DNA of 64,000 nt from Methylobacterium nodulans ORS 2060 (GCF_000022085.1 NC_011894.1:4641001-4705000); one strand, 5' to 3'; counted from the first letter of the stretch, positions 28,333 through 37,605 are shown. The notes: generated from the letters alone by a model not told the origin. A program made the numbers and translations.

Positions 28333-29625
28333 ATGACGATGTCCTGGAAGGCATGGCTCTCGCGCGCGACGGTCGCGGGCGGGCTGGCACTCGGCGCCCT
28401 GACGGCAACGGCCGCCTCCGCACAGGAGACGATCAAGGTCGGCATCCTGCACTCGCTCTCGGGCACCATGGCGATCTCCGAGACGACGCTCAAGGACGTC
28501 ATGCTCATGCTCATCGATGAGCAGAACAGACGAGGCGGCGTGCTCGGCAAGAAGCTCGAAGCGGTCGTGGTCGATCCGGCCTCGAACTGGCCGCTCTTCG
28601 CCGAGAAGGCGCGCGAGCTGATCGCGAAGGACAAGGTCTCGGCGGTGTTCGGCTGCTGGACCAGCGTGTCGCGCAAATCCGTGCTGCCGGTGTTCAAGGA
28701 GCTGAACTCGATCCTGTTCTACCCCGTCCAGTACGAGGGCGAGGAGAGCGAGCGCAACGTGTTCTACACCGGCGCCGCCCCGAACCAGCAGGCGATCCCG
28801 GCCGTCGACTATCTGATGCAGGAGGAGAAGGTCGAGCGCTGGGTGCTGGAGGGCACGGATTACGTCTATCCGCGCACGACCAACAAGATCCTCGAAGCCT
28901 ATCTCAAGGCGAAGGGCGTGAAGCCCGAGGACATCTCGATCAACTACACGCCGTTCGGCCAGTCCGACTGGCAGACCCGGGTGGCGGCGATCAAGGCGTT
29001 CGGCTCGGCGGGCAAGAAGACCGCGGTGGTCTCGACCATCAACGGCGACGCCAATGTGCCCTTCTACAAGGAGCTGGCGAACCAGGGCATCAAGGCGACG
29101 GACATCCCGGTCGTGGCCTTCTCGGTCGGCGAGGAGGAGCTGGCGGGCATCGACACCAAGCCGCTGGTCGGCCACCTCGCGGCCTGGAACTACTTCCAGT
29201 CGATCGACACGCCGGACAACAAGGCCTTCATCGAGAAGTGGCGGAGCTTCACCAAGAACCCGAAGCGGGTCACCAACGATCCCATGGAGGCCCACTACAT
29301 CGGCTTCAACATGTGGGTGAAGGCGGTCGAGAAGGCCGGCACGACCGATCCCGACAAGGTGATCGCGGCGCTTCCGGGCACGAAGCAGGCCAACCTGACT
29401 GGCGGCACCTCGGAGATGCTGCCCAACCACCACATCACCAAGCCGGTCTTCATCGGCGAGATCAAGGGTGACGGACAGTTCGACGTGGTGTGGAAGACCG
29501 ACGGCCTGGTTCCGGGCGACGCGTGGTCGAAGGAGCTCGAAGGCTCCAAGGATCTCGTGGCCGACTGGGTCAAGCTGAATTGCGGCAACTACAACACCAA
29601 GACCAAGAAGTGCGGCGGCGCGTAA
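28333..29625 (+). CDS. urtA: Urea ABC transporter, periplasmic binding protein UrtA
   Basis: 430 residues from ATG 28333, behind a GGGGAACGG ribosome site. Signal peptide 1-30 ends in ASA before QETIKVGILHSLSGTMAISE. The CWTSVSRKSVLPVF and FYPVQYEGEESERNVFYTGAAPNQQ segments are specific for urea/short amide binders (UrtA, FmdD) in the branched-chain amino-acid receptor family. It captures urea in the periplasm for UrtBCDE. It is first in the five-gene operon and directly behind a sigma-54 promoter. A long inverted repeat after the stop probably keeps its expression above that of the membrane components. Confidence 0.95.
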   Translation: MTMSWKAWLSRATVAGGLALGALTATAASAQETIKVGILHSLSGTMAISETTLKDVMLMLIDEQNRRGGVLGKKLEAVVVDPASNWPLFAEKARELIAKDKVSAVFGCWTSVSRKSVLPVFKELNSILFYPVQYEGEESERNVFYTGAAPNQQAIPAVDYLMQEEKVERWVLEGTDYVYPRTTNKILEAYLKAKGVKPEDISINYTPFGQSDWQTRVAAIKAFGSAGKKTAVVSTINGDANVPFYKELANQGIKATDIPVVAFSVGEEELAGIDTKPLVGHLAAWNYFQSIDTPDNKAFIEKWRSFTKNPKRVTNDPMEAHYIGFNMWVKAVEKAGTTDPDKVIAALPGTKQANLTGGTSEMLPNHHITKPVFIGEIKGDGQFDVVWKTDGLVPGDAWSKELEGSKDLVADWVKLNCGNYNTKTKKCGGA

Positions 29626-29675
29626 GCGCCGGCCGGCGGAGCGCCACCTGAGCGGCGCCTCAATTCCAATTGATG

Positions 29676-29726
29676 CGCGGGATCCCCTCTCCCGAATGGG
29701 ACCCGAATGGGAGAGGGGATCCCGCG
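29676..29726 (+). terminator. Intercistronic inverted repeat between urtA and urtB
   Basis: Perfect 18-bp arms, CGCGGGATCCCCTCTCCC (29676-29693) and GGGAGAGGGGATCCCGCG (29709-29726), around a 15-base loop. No U tract. It would work as an attenuator or mRNA 3' stabiliser giving more UrtA than UrtB-E. Its CCCCTCTCCC core is shared with the repeat at 52680-52711. Confidence 0.7.
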
Positions 29727-29784
29727 GGTCCCGCGCCTCGCCCGGATCTCGATCAATCATTCAACACATCATCGGAAAGCCCGG

Positions 29785-31383
29785 ATGCGCCGCTGGATCA
29801 TCCTCGCCCTCGTCCTCGCCGCATGGTGTGCGGCCGGACCGCGCCCCGTGCAGGCGCAGTCGCCGGCCGATGCCGCCTATGCGCGGCTCGCAAGCGACAG
29901 CTACTCGGATATCGAAGCCGGCATCGCCGGGCTGGCGACGAGCGGCGACCCGAAGGCCGGCGCCGTGCTGCGCGCGCTCGCCGACGGCAGGCTCCTGGTC
30001 CGCGCCGAGGACAAGACCCTGGCGATCCGGGAGGGCGGCGCCCTGACGGAAGTCCGGACCGGGGCGGCCCTCCCGAGCCCGGACGGGTTCAAGCCCGTGC
30101 GCGTGAACAACCGGGTCCGGCGGGCCATCGACGCGGCGCAGGGCACGCTCAACCTCGTGGCGCCGGATCCAGGCCTGCGCCGCAATGCCGCCGATGCGGT
30201 GTTCAAGGCCCGCGACGTCGCGGCGCTGCCCGCCCTCGAGACGGCGCTCGCGCGCGAGACCGACGCGGGCGTGAAGCGCGCCATGGAGGAGGCCCGCGCC
30301 GCAGCGCTCCTTGCGAAGCCCGACACGCCGGAGGGCGCCGGGATCGCATCCGTGGCGGTGCTGCAGGCGCGCGGCGACGGCGACGCCCTCGCAATCCTGC
30401 GCGGCCTCTCGGGCAATCCGTCGCCGGCCGTGCGCGACGCAGCCGCCAAGGCGATCGCGGGCGTGGAATGGCGGCTCGCCCTCGTCGCGAACCTGCAGAA
30501 TGCCTGGTACGGCGTCTCCCTCGGCTCGGTGCTGCTGCTCGCCGCCATCGGGCTCGCGATCACCTTCGGCGTCATGGGCATCATCAACATGGCGCATGGC
30601 GAGATGGTGATGCTCGGTGCCTACACGACCTTCCTGGTGCAGGAGGCGATCCGCCAGCGGATGCCCGGCCTGTTCGACTGGTCGCTGCCCATCGCCATCC
30701 CGCTCGCCTTCCTGGTCGCGGGCGCGGTCGGGATCGTCATCGAGCGGGGCATCATCCGCCACCTCTACGGCCGGCCGCTCGAGACGCTGCTCGCCACCTG
30801 GGGCGTCAGCCTGATCCTGCAGCAGGCGGTGCGCTCGCTCTTCGGCCCCACCAACCGCGAGGTCGGCGCGCCCTCCTACATGGCCGGCGCGGTCGACGTG
30901 TTCGGCCTCTCCATCACCTGGGGCCGGCTGTGGATCGTGCTCTTCGCGCTAGCGGTGTTCCTCGGCCTCAACCTGATCCTGAAAGCCACCTCCTTCGGCC
31001 TCAAGACCCGGGCGGTGACGCAGAACCGGCGCATGGCCGCTTCCATGGGCATCCGCACCCCCTGGATCGACGCCTTCACGTTCGGCCTCGGCTCAGGCAT
31101 CGCCGGCATCGCGGGCGTGGCGCTCTCGCAGATTGACAACGTCTCGCCCAATCTCGGCCAGAGCTACATCATCGACTCGTTCCTGGTCGTGGTGTTCGGC
31201 GGCGTCGGCAATCTCTGGGGAACCCTCGTCGCGGCGCTGACCCTCGGGGTCGCCAACAAGTTCCTCGAACCCTATGCGGGCGCGGTGCTGGGCAAGATCC
31301 TGCTCCTCGTCTTCATCGTGCTGTTCATCCAGAAGCGCCCGCGCGGCCTGTTCGCGCTCAAGGGCCGCGCCGTGGAGGCCTGA
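29785..31383 (+). CDS. urtB: Urea ABC transporter permease UrtB
   Basis: 532 residues from the ATG at 29785. Signal sequence 1-24 (PRPVQA) and a periplasmic Ala-rich helical region to about residue 235, whose repeats (ARDVAALPALETALARE, GDGDALAILRGLSGNP) resemble HEAT/ARM units; then a LivH-type membrane domain of about eight helices with GVMGIINMAHGEMVMLGAY and GTLVAALTLGVANKFLEP. The long N-terminus is normal for alphaproteobacterial UrtB and may dock UrtA. It forms the channel with UrtC. Three bases separate its stop from the urtC ATG. Confidence 0.94.
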   Translation: MRRWIILALVLAAWCAAGPRPVQAQSPADAAYARLASDSYSDIEAGIAGLATSGDPKAGAVLRALADGRLLVRAEDKTLAIREGGALTEVRTGAALPSPDGFKPVRVNNRVRRAIDAAQGTLNLVAPDPGLRRNAADAVFKARDVAALPALETALARETDAGVKRAMEEARAAALLAKPDTPEGAGIASVAVLQARGDGDALAILRGLSGNPSPAVRDAAAKAIAGVEWRLALVANLQNAWYGVSLGSVLLLAAIGLAITFGVMGIINMAHGEMVMLGAYTTFLVQEAIRQRMPGLFDWSLPIAIPLAFLVAGAVGIVIERGIIRHLYGRPLETLLATWGVSLILQQAVRSLFGPTNREVGAPSYMAGAVDVFGLSITWGRLWIVLFALAVFLGLNLILKATSFGLKTRAVTQNRRMAASMGIRTPWIDAFTFGLGSGIAGIAGVALSQIDNVSPNLGQSYIIDSFLVVVFGGVGNLWGTLVAALTLGVANKFLEPYAGAVLGKILLLVFIVLFIQKRPRGLFALKGRAVEA

Positions 31384-31386
31384 CCC

Positions 31387-32532
31387 ATGACGCTTATTGG
31401 CCTCATCGACCGCAAGGGCTTGATCTTCCTCGCGGTGCTCGCCGCCTTCGCGGTGGCGGTTCCGGTCCTGAACCTGATGACCGCGCCGGGCTCGGCCGTG
31501 CATGTGCCGACCTACGCGGTCTCGCTGATGGGCAAGTATCTCACCTACGCGATCCTGGCGCTGAGCCTCGATCTCGTCTGGGGCTATTGCGGCATCCTCT
31601 CCCTCGGCCACGGCGCCTTCTTCGCCCTCGGCGGCTACGCGATGGGCATGTACCTGATGCGCCAGATCGGCCCGCGCGGCGTCTACGGCCATCCGGTCCT
31701 GCCCGACTTCATGGTTTTTCTGAACTACAAGGAACTGCCCTGGTACTGGTACGGATTCGACTCCTTTCCCTTCGCGGCCGCGATGGTGCTGCTCGTCCCC
31801 GGGCTCCTCGCCTTCGTGTTCGGCTGGCTCGCCTTCCGCTCGCGGGTCACCGGCGTCTACCTGTCGATCATCACCCAGGCGATGACCTTCGCGCTCATGC
31901 TCGCTTTCTTTCGCAACGACATGGGGCTCGGCGGCAACAACGGGCTCACCGACTTCAAGGACATCCTGGGCTTCAACGTGCAGGCGCAGGGTACCCGCGT
32001 GGCGCTGTTCGGGCTGTCCGCGGTGGCGCTGGCGCTCGCCTATCTCCTCGCCCGCTTCATGACGGTCTCGGCCTACGGCAAGGTGCTGATCGCGATCCGG
32101 GACGCGGAATCGCGCACGCGCTTCCTCGGCTACCGCACGGCGCATTTCAAGGTTCTGGCCTTCACGGTCTCCGCCATGATGGCGGGCGTGGCGGGGGCCC
32201 TCTACGTGCCGCAGGTCGGCATCATCAACCCGTCCGAGTTCACGCCTGCCAACTCGATCGAGGCGGTGATCTGGGTCGCGGTCGGCGGCCGCGGCACGCT
32301 CGTCGGCGCGGCGCTGGGCGGCGTCCTCGTGAACTACGCCAAGACCCTGCTCACGGGCGCGATGCCGGATGCGTGGCTGTTCATGCTCGGCGCCCTCTTC
32401 GTCGTCGTCACCCTGTTCCTGCCGCGCGGCATCGTCGGGACGCTCGCCGAGCGCTTCGATGGCCGGCCGGCGGCCCTGCCCGGTCCGGCGCCGGGCGAGC
32501 CCGCCCTCGCCGAGGAAGGACGCCAGTCATGA
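31387..32532 (+). CDS. urtC: Urea ABC transporter permease UrtC
   Basis: 381 residues, LivM-type membrane protein of about nine helices. The segments SLDLVWGYCGILSLGHGAFFALGGYAMGMYLM and FFRNDMGLGGNNGLTDFKDILGF are typical of UrtC. It pairs with UrtB in the inner membrane. The TGA overlaps the urtD ATG (ATGA at 32529-32532), so the two are translationally coupled. Confidence 0.95.
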   Translation: MTLIGLIDRKGLIFLAVLAAFAVAVPVLNLMTAPGSAVHVPTYAVSLMGKYLTYAILALSLDLVWGYCGILSLGHGAFFALGGYAMGMYLMRQIGPRGVYGHPVLPDFMVFLNYKELPWYWYGFDSFPFAAAMVLLVPGLLAFVFGWLAFRSRVTGVYLSIITQAMTFALMLAFFRNDMGLGGNNGLTDFKDILGFNVQAQGTRVALFGLSAVALALAYLLARFMTVSAYGKVLIAIRDAESRTRFLGYRTAHFKVLAFTVSAMMAGVAGALYVPQVGIINPSEFTPANSIEAVIWVAVGGRGTLVGAALGGVLVNYAKTLLTGAMPDAWLFMLGALFVVVTLFLPRGIVGTLAERFDGRPAALPGPAPGEPALAEEGRQS

Positions 32533-33314
32533 GCGCTGCGATCGCCCTGGATGCAGCCCCGCAGGACCGCCGCCTCACCAACGCACTGCTCTATGTCGAC
32601 GACATCAGGGTCACGTTCGACGGCTACCGGGCGCTGCGCGGCCTGTCGCTGACCCTGATGCCCGGCGAGATGCGCGCCATCATCGGCCCGAACGGGGCCG
32701 GCAAGACCACCATGATGGACTGCATCACCGGCAAGACCCGGCCCGATTCCGGCGAGGTGCTGTTCGACGGTCTGCACGACCTCACCCGGATGGACGAGGC
32801 GGCCATCGCGGAACTCGGCATCGGCCGCAAGTTCCAGAAGCCCACATTGTTCGAGAGCCACACGGTCGCCGACAACATCCTGCTCGCGCTGAAGGGCCCG
32901 CGGGGTGCGACGGCCTCGCTGTTCGGCTGGCGCAACCGCATCGCGGCGGAGCGCATCGACGCGATCCTGACGACGACCGGGCTCCTCGCCCACCGGGCGC
33001 GGCCGGCCGCCGACCTCTCCCACGGCCAGAAGCAATGGCTGGAGATCGGCATGCTCCTCGCGCAGGACCCAAAACTCCTGCTCGTCGACGAGCCGGTGGC
33101 CGGCATGACCGATGCCGAGACTGAGGCGACCGCGACGCTGCTGCGCCGCATCGCCCGCGATCACGCGGTCATCGTCGTCGAGCACGACATGCATTTCGTG
33201 CGCGCCCTGGATTGCCGCGTCACCTGCCTGCACGAGGGCGCGGTGCTGGCCGAGGGCTCGATCGATTCCGTCTCGGCCGACCCGCGGGTGGTCGAGGTCT
33301 ATCTGGGTCGCTGA
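32529..33314 (+). CDS. urtD: Urea ABC transporter ATPase UrtD
   Basis: 261 residues. Walker A GPNGAGKTT with K59; signature in the LivG-like form DLSHGQKQWLEIG; Walker B LLLVDEPVAGMTD; switch His in VVEHDMHFV. It is one of two ATPases that drive urea import with UrtE, on the cytoplasmic face. It has a 20-residue N-terminal extension before the first beta strand, common in UrtD. The gap to urtE is 13 bases. Confidence 0.95.
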   Translation: MSAAIALDAAPQDRRLTNALLYVDDIRVTFDGYRALRGLSLTLMPGEMRAIIGPNGAGKTTMMDCITGKTRPDSGEVLFDGLHDLTRMDEAAIAELGIGRKFQKPTLFESHTVADNILLALKGPRGATASLFGWRNRIAAERIDAILTTTGLLAHRARPAADLSHGQKQWLEIGMLLAQDPKLLLVDEPVAGMTDAETEATATLLRRIARDHAVIVVEHDMHFVRALDCRVTCLHEGAVLAEGSIDSVSADPRVVEVYLGR

Positions 33315-33327
33315 AGGGACCGGCGCG

Positions 33328-34023
33328 ATGCTCAACGTCGAGGCGATCGACCTCCATTACGGTGCGGCGCAGGCCCTGCGCGGCGTCTCGCTGCAGGCGG
33401 AGATCGGCAAGGTGACGGCCGTGCTCGGCCGCAACGGCGTCGGCAAGACCTCGCTGATGCGCGCCATCGTCGGCCAGCAGCCGGTCTCGGCGGGCGCGAT
33501 CCGGCTCGACGGCCGGGACATCAGCCGGCTCGCCCCCTACGACCGGGCGCGCCGCGGCATCGCCTTCGTGCCGCAGGGCCGCGAAATCTTCCCGCTGCTC
33601 ACCGTCAAGGAGAACCTGGAGACCGGCTTCGCGCCGCTCAAGCGCCGCGACCGCTATGTGCAGGGTGAGATCTACGACCTGTTCCCGGTCCTCAAGGACA
33701 TGCTGGGCCGGCGCGGCGGCGACCTCTCGGGCGGCCAGCAGCAGCAGCTCGCCATCGGCCGGGCGCTCGTCACGCGTCCCCGCCTCCTCGTCCTCGACGA
33801 GCCGACCGAGGGCATCCAGCCCTCGATCATCAAGGAGATCGGCCGGGCCATCGACTACCTGCGCGCGAAGGGCGAGATGGCGATCGTGCTGGTCGAGCAG
33901 TATTTCGAATGGGCGCGCGACCTCTGCGATTCCTACGCAGTGATGGATCGCGGCCAGGTGGTCGAGGCCGGGCCGCGATCCGGGATGGTCGAGGCGCAGG
34001 TGCGGCGGTGGCTGTCGGTTTAG
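33328..34023 (+). CDS. urtE: Urea ABC transporter ATPase UrtE
   Basis: 231 residues, LivF-type. Walker A GRNGVGKTS with K40; FVPQGREIFPLLTVKENLETGF is a hallmark of UrtE; signature LSGGQQQQLAIGRAL; Walker B LLVLDEPTEGIQPSIIKEI. It is last in the operon. Urease genes, which follow urt in many relatives, are absent here, so urea degradation must be encoded elsewhere. Only six bases separate the stop from the convergent hydrolase gene. Confidence 0.95.
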   Translation: MLNVEAIDLHYGAAQALRGVSLQAEIGKVTAVLGRNGVGKTSLMRAIVGQQPVSAGAIRLDGRDISRLAPYDRARRGIAFVPQGREIFPLLTVKENLETGFAPLKRRDRYVQGEIYDLFPVLKDMLGRRGGDLSGGQQQQLAIGRALVTRPRLLVLDEPTEGIQPSIIKEIGRAIDYLRAKGEMAIVLVEQYFEWARDLCDSYAVMDRGQVVEAGPRSGMVEAQVRRWLSV

Positions 34024-34029
34024 GGCCTA

Positions 34030-35631
34030 TCAACGCCTCAGAAACAGGCCGAGCCCATTGCCGTTGAGATATTCGATCGTCACTTCGCGCGCCGGCTCGT
34101 TGCCGGTCCGTTTGAATGCGATCGACGACAGCGAACCATCGGCTTGGTTCTCGCTGGAAGGGCTAACCAAAAACATGTCACCGTCCCAGTGCGTCAACAT
34201 GTACGATTTGCCCGAAAGGCCGATCCTCAGCTCCAGATGGCCATTCGCCTCGACGATCTCGGCGTTGCCGAAATAAGGGTTGGCATAGCTACCGATATAG
34301 GATGAAAGCTTTGCCGCCGGCGCTGGAGTGGTGGGTGGTGACTTGCCGACAAGGTCGCCCGTCGGCGCCAAGAGCTCCGACATCGCTGCCCTATAGGCGG
34401 CAAGCCAATCCCGCGTGACCATGCTGAACTGGACAAGGTCCATGAAGGAGGCGCCGAGTGCCTCCGCTGCACCGCCCGGTCCCGCGTTGGTCAGCACGAC
34501 AATTCCGACCCCAGCCGATGGGATCATCGCGTAATGGGTTCCGGCCCCCAGCGCGAAGGCGCCGGAATGACTGACAATCGTCCGGCCCGCCGGTGTGATT
34601 CCAACGCCGAATCCGTACCCGTAGAAGCTCGGCCTTGCGTCAACCGCGAAGGAGTGGGTCGAAATGGCCTCGGCCGTCACCGCCGGAAGCAGCGCATCCG
34701 CTGGAATGATCTGACGACCTTCGAATTTGCCGTTTTGCAGCATCAACGCCAACCATCGAGCGAGATCGTTTGCCGATGAACTGACGCCGCCCGCCGGCGA
34801 CTGCGCGTCGGGCAGACGTTGATATTTCGGCAGGAAGGCGTCACCGACCTTCACATGCCCAAAGGCGCGATTCGACTGCTTTGCGAAATCAGCAAAGCGT
34901 GAGCTGGTCGCGGTCATGCCGAGCGGCTTGTAAAGGACATCTTCGGAAAGGCTTTCCCAGTCCTTGCCCGATGCTGCAGCTACGGCCTCCGCCGCTGCCG
35001 TCAAGCCGAAATTCGTATAAGCGTAAGTATCTCGAAAGCTGCGAAGCGGCAGCAGGCGCAGGCGCTCCAGCACGGTTCGTCGGTCATAGCCGAAATCTTC
35101 CAAATCATCGCCGGCATGCTCCGGCAAACCAGAGCGATGGCTGAACATATCGGCAATGGTGACATGCTGCGTGATCCACGGGTCACCAAGCCTGAACCAG
35201 GGCAGGTGCGCCACGAGAGGCGTGTCCCACTTGATGGTGCCCAGTCCAACCTCATGGGCGACAACGCTGGCCGCAAGGGATTTCGAAAGCGACGCGATCT
35301 GAAACACGGTATCTGCGTCGATCGGTTGGCTCTCGCCGATTTTCCGGACGCCAAAACCCTTCGCATATACCGTCTTGCCATCCCGCACCACCGCGACTGC
35401 CATGCCCGGCACGCCGCTCCTCTTCATGACGTCGCTGGCGATCGCATCGAGACTGGCGATAGCCTTGTCGATCTGGCCATTGGATATGGGAATGCCGGCC
35501 GTCTGGGGCGGTGACGTTTCCGCAAGGCTCGGTGTTGGCGCGCTAGTCGAGATAAGACATAAGGCAACTAGCTTTGCGGGAATTACCCTCGTGATCGAGC
35601 GAAGTGTCGCAACGGATTCCAGCAAGGACAT
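34030..35631 (-). CDS. Serine hydrolase of the class C beta-lactamase / penicillin-binding family, secreted
   Basis: 533 residues from ATG 35629-35631; 31 more codons are open upstream. Signal peptide about 1-37. Catalytic motifs: SxxK at S114-L-S-K117, YxN at Y205-T-N207 and HSG replacing KTG in TIVSHSGAFALG. A C-terminal domain (about 420-533, KLSSYIGSYANPYFGNAEIVEANGHLELRIG) matches the DUF3471-type lipocalin-like tail. Such enzymes are mostly esterases or D-amino-peptidases, not drug-degrading lactamases. Base composition is visibly lower in GC and codon use more AT-tolerant than in its neighbours, and an IS1182 element adjoins it, which points to horizontal transfer. Confidence 0.88.
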   Translation of the reverse strand: MSLLESVATLRSITRVIPAKLVALCLISTSAPTPSLAETSPPQTAGIPISNGQIDKAIASLDAIASDVMKRSGVPGMAVAVVRDGKTVYAKGFGVRKIGESQPIDADTVFQIASLSKSLAASVVAHEVGLGTIKWDTPLVAHLPWFRLGDPWITQHVTIADMFSHRSGLPEHAGDDLEDFGYDRRTVLERLRLLPLRSFRDTYAYTNFGLTAAAEAVAAASGKDWESLSEDVLYKPLGMTATSSRFADFAKQSNRAFGHVKVGDAFLPKYQRLPDAQSPAGGVSSSANDLARWLALMLQNGKFEGRQIIPADALLPAVTAEAISTHSFAVDARPSFYGYGFGVGITPAGRTIVSHSGAFALGAGTHYAMIPSAGVGIVVLTNAGPGGAAEALGASFMDLVQFSMVTRDWLAAYRAAMSELLAPTGDLVGKSPPTTPAPAAKLSSYIGSYANPYFGNAEIVEANGHLELRIGLSGKSYMLTHWDGDMFLVSPSSENQADGSLSSIAFKRTGNEPAREVTIEYLNGNGLGLFLRR

Positions 35632-35838
35632 GATGTGGCGCTCCGGTGTTGTAACGCCTATCGGATCAACAGCGGTCATTGCCGTCATCCAATCGTTGTC
35701 GCGTAATCGATCTCTCTCTATCAAAACCTATGATTGCTGGCCACGCTGGACGTCGGAAGAAGGGCGTGATTGGACGCGACGTCCGTCGATCACGAACGTC
35801 CGCTTTCGGGTACCGAGCCACAATGTCCGCTCAGGGCG

Positions 35839-37386
35839 GATTCTGTTGAAAAACTCCGCTGTTGCGGCGGTAGTCGCGGGGTGATTCACTCCTGTCGAAA
35901 GACGGAGATCGAAGCAGATGATGGGACCTCGGCAAGTCGAGCAGGGCGCCCTGTTTTACGAGTTCTCGCTCGATACCCACGTACCCGCCGACCATCTCCT
36001 GCGCGCCATCGACCGCTTCGTCGACCTGTCGGGCCTACGCGCGCACCTGCGTCCCTTCTACAGCACCACGGGTCGGCCTTCGGTCGATCCCGAGCTGATG
36101 GTTCGCATGCTGCTCGTCGGCTACTGCTTCGGCATCCGCTCCGAGCGCCGTCTGTGCGAGGAGGTGCATCTCAACCTCGCCTACCGCTGGTTCTGCCGGC
36201 TCGGGTTGGATGGCGCGGTGCCCGACCACTCGACCTTCTCCAAGAACCGACACGGTCGTTTCCGTGACAGCGACCTGCTGCGCGAGGTGTTCGAGACCAC
36301 CGTGCAGCGCTGCATCGAGGAGGGGCTGGTCGGTGGCGAGGGCTTCGCGGTCGATGCCAGCCTGATCCGGGCCGATGCCAACAAGCAGCGCTCCGCAGAC
36401 GCCTCCGAGGCCGTCGACTGGAACGATCTCGCCCGGATCCGCCGGTCGGTGCGCGAGTACCTCGACACCCTCGACGAAGCCGCCTGGGGAGCAGCGAGCG
36501 AGGTCCAGCCGAAGTTCGTCTCCCGCTCCGACCCGGCGGCGCAGTGGACGGGCGCGCTGAAGGGCCATGCCTTCTTCGCCTACGCCACCAACTACCTGAT
36601 CGACCTCGACCACGCCGTGATCGTCGATGTCGAGGCCAGCCGCGCCATCCGGCAGGCGGAGGTCGGGGCAGCCCGCACCATGATCGCGCGCGCGCAGGAC
36701 CGCTTCGGGCTGTGGCCGGCCCGGCTTGCGGCCGACAGTGCCTACGGGTCGGCCGAGCAGCTCGCTTGGCTCGTGCACGAGCGCGGGATCGAGCCGCACA
36801 TCCCCGTCTTCGACAAGTCCGAGCGCCGCGATGGCACCTTCAGCCGGTCAGCCTTCACCTACGACCCTGCAGCCGATGCCTACACCTGCCCGGCCGGCCA
36901 CCCATTGCGGCCACGCCAGAAGGTCTATCGGACGCCGTTCCCGCTCGTCGACGACGATGGCATGATGCGCTACCGGGCCAGCAAGCGCGACTGCGACGCC
37001 TGCGCGCTGAAGCCACGATGCTGCCCCACCACACCCGCCCGCAAGATCCCGCGCTCGATCCACGAAGGCGCCCGGCAGATGGCGCGCGACATCTGCGCCT
37101 CGGAGGAGGGCCGCACCTCGCGGCGCGAGCGCAAGAAGGTCGAGATGTTGTTCGCCCACCTCAAGCGAATCCTGAAGCTGGATCGGCTGCGGCTGCGGGG
37201 TCCGAACGGGGCCCGGGACGAGTTCCACCTCGCCGCAGCGGCCCAGAACCTCAGGAAGCTCGCCCAGCTGATCCCGCTACAGCAGCTGAGCCCGGCCTGA
37301 TCGGCCGGGATCCCCCTCATGTTGGATCGGCTCGCTCAGCCGATCGGTGCTCGATCCAGATCGCCCGCGAGTTTTTCAACGAAATC
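35839..37386 (+). mobile_element. Intact IS1182-family insertion sequence, 1548 bp
   Basis: Ends match as inverted repeats over 18 bp with two mismatches: GATTCTGTTGAAAAACTC (35839-35856) and the complement of 37369-37386 (GATTTCGTTGAAAAACTC). A 4-bp duplication GGCG flanks it at 35835-35838 and 37387-37390, the size expected for IS1182. One full-length transposase inside. It sits 0.2 kb from the lower-GC hydrolase gene. Confidence 0.88.
35918..37300 (+). CDS. IS1182-family transposase
   Basis: 460 residues, no frameshift. The N-terminal DUF772-like block (LIDRFVDLSGLRAHLRPFYSTTGRPSVDPELMVRMLLVGYCFGIRSERRLCEEVHLNLAYRWFCRL) is typical. DDE residues lie in GFAVDASLIRADANK (D), LAADSAYGSAEQ (D) and the late KKVEMLFAHLKRILKLDRLRLRG (E). 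A Cys cluster CDACALKPRCC near 365-376 is the IS1182 zinc-like insert before the last catalytic Glu. The start at the second codon of MMGPRQVEQG is equally possible. Confidence 0.94.
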   Translation: MMGPRQVEQGALFYEFSLDTHVPADHLLRAIDRFVDLSGLRAHLRPFYSTTGRPSVDPELMVRMLLVGYCFGIRSERRLCEEVHLNLAYRWFCRLGLDGAVPDHSTFSKNRHGRFRDSDLLREVFETTVQRCIEEGLVGGEGFAVDASLIRADANKQRSADASEAVDWNDLARIRRSVREYLDTLDEAAWGAASEVQPKFVSRSDPAAQWTGALKGHAFFAYATNYLIDLDHAVIVDVEASRAIRQAEVGAARTMIARAQDRFGLWPARLAADSAYGSAEQLAWLVHERGIEPHIPVFDKSERRDGTFSRSAFTYDPAADAYTCPAGHPLRPRQKVYRTPFPLVDDDGMMRYRASKRDCDACALKPRCCPTTPARKIPRSIHEGARQMARDICASEEGRTSRRERKKVEMLFAHLKRILKLDRLRLRGPNGARDEFHLAAAAQNLRKLAQLIPLQQLSPA

Positions 37387-37466
37387 GGCGCGAAGCGTCC
37401 GTCGGCTCAGCGTCCGCAGAGTCTCGGAAGCCGCCCTTAGCATGGCCAGGCCGATTGGGTTTTGAC

Positions 37467-37515
37467 CCTGGAGCAGGATCCGTTCATGGTGGAACGGATC
37501 CTGCTCCAGGTTTTT
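37467..37515 (+). terminator. Strong rho-independent terminator or palindromic repeat unit
   Basis: Perfect 19-bp arms at 37467-37485 and 37492-37510 (core GAGCAGGATCCGTTC), six-base loop ATGGTG, then TTTTT. As a terminator it would stop transcription leaving the IS1182 element before it runs into the convergent binding-protein gene. Confidence 0.8.
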
Positions 37516-37575
37516 GATTCTTCGCATTATCTGCGACGGATCGGCGCAAAGGCGCGCGCGAAATCAAGACCTCAA

Positions 37576-37605
37576 GAGCCGTGACACGGCTCCAAGTCAT
37601 TGATT
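37576..37605. repeat. Short relic of the dispersed palindromic repeat (copy C)
   Basis: GAGCCGTG-A-CACGGCTC (37576-37592) followed by CAAGTCATTGATTG. The block GGCTCCAAG-CATTGAT is shared with copy A at 23017-23034. Confidence 0.5.

Noticed and set aside
29707..29784. Earlier urtB start at 29707
   Set aside because: It begins inside the inverted repeat and would put 26 polar residues before a good signal peptide; ATG 29785 is preferred.
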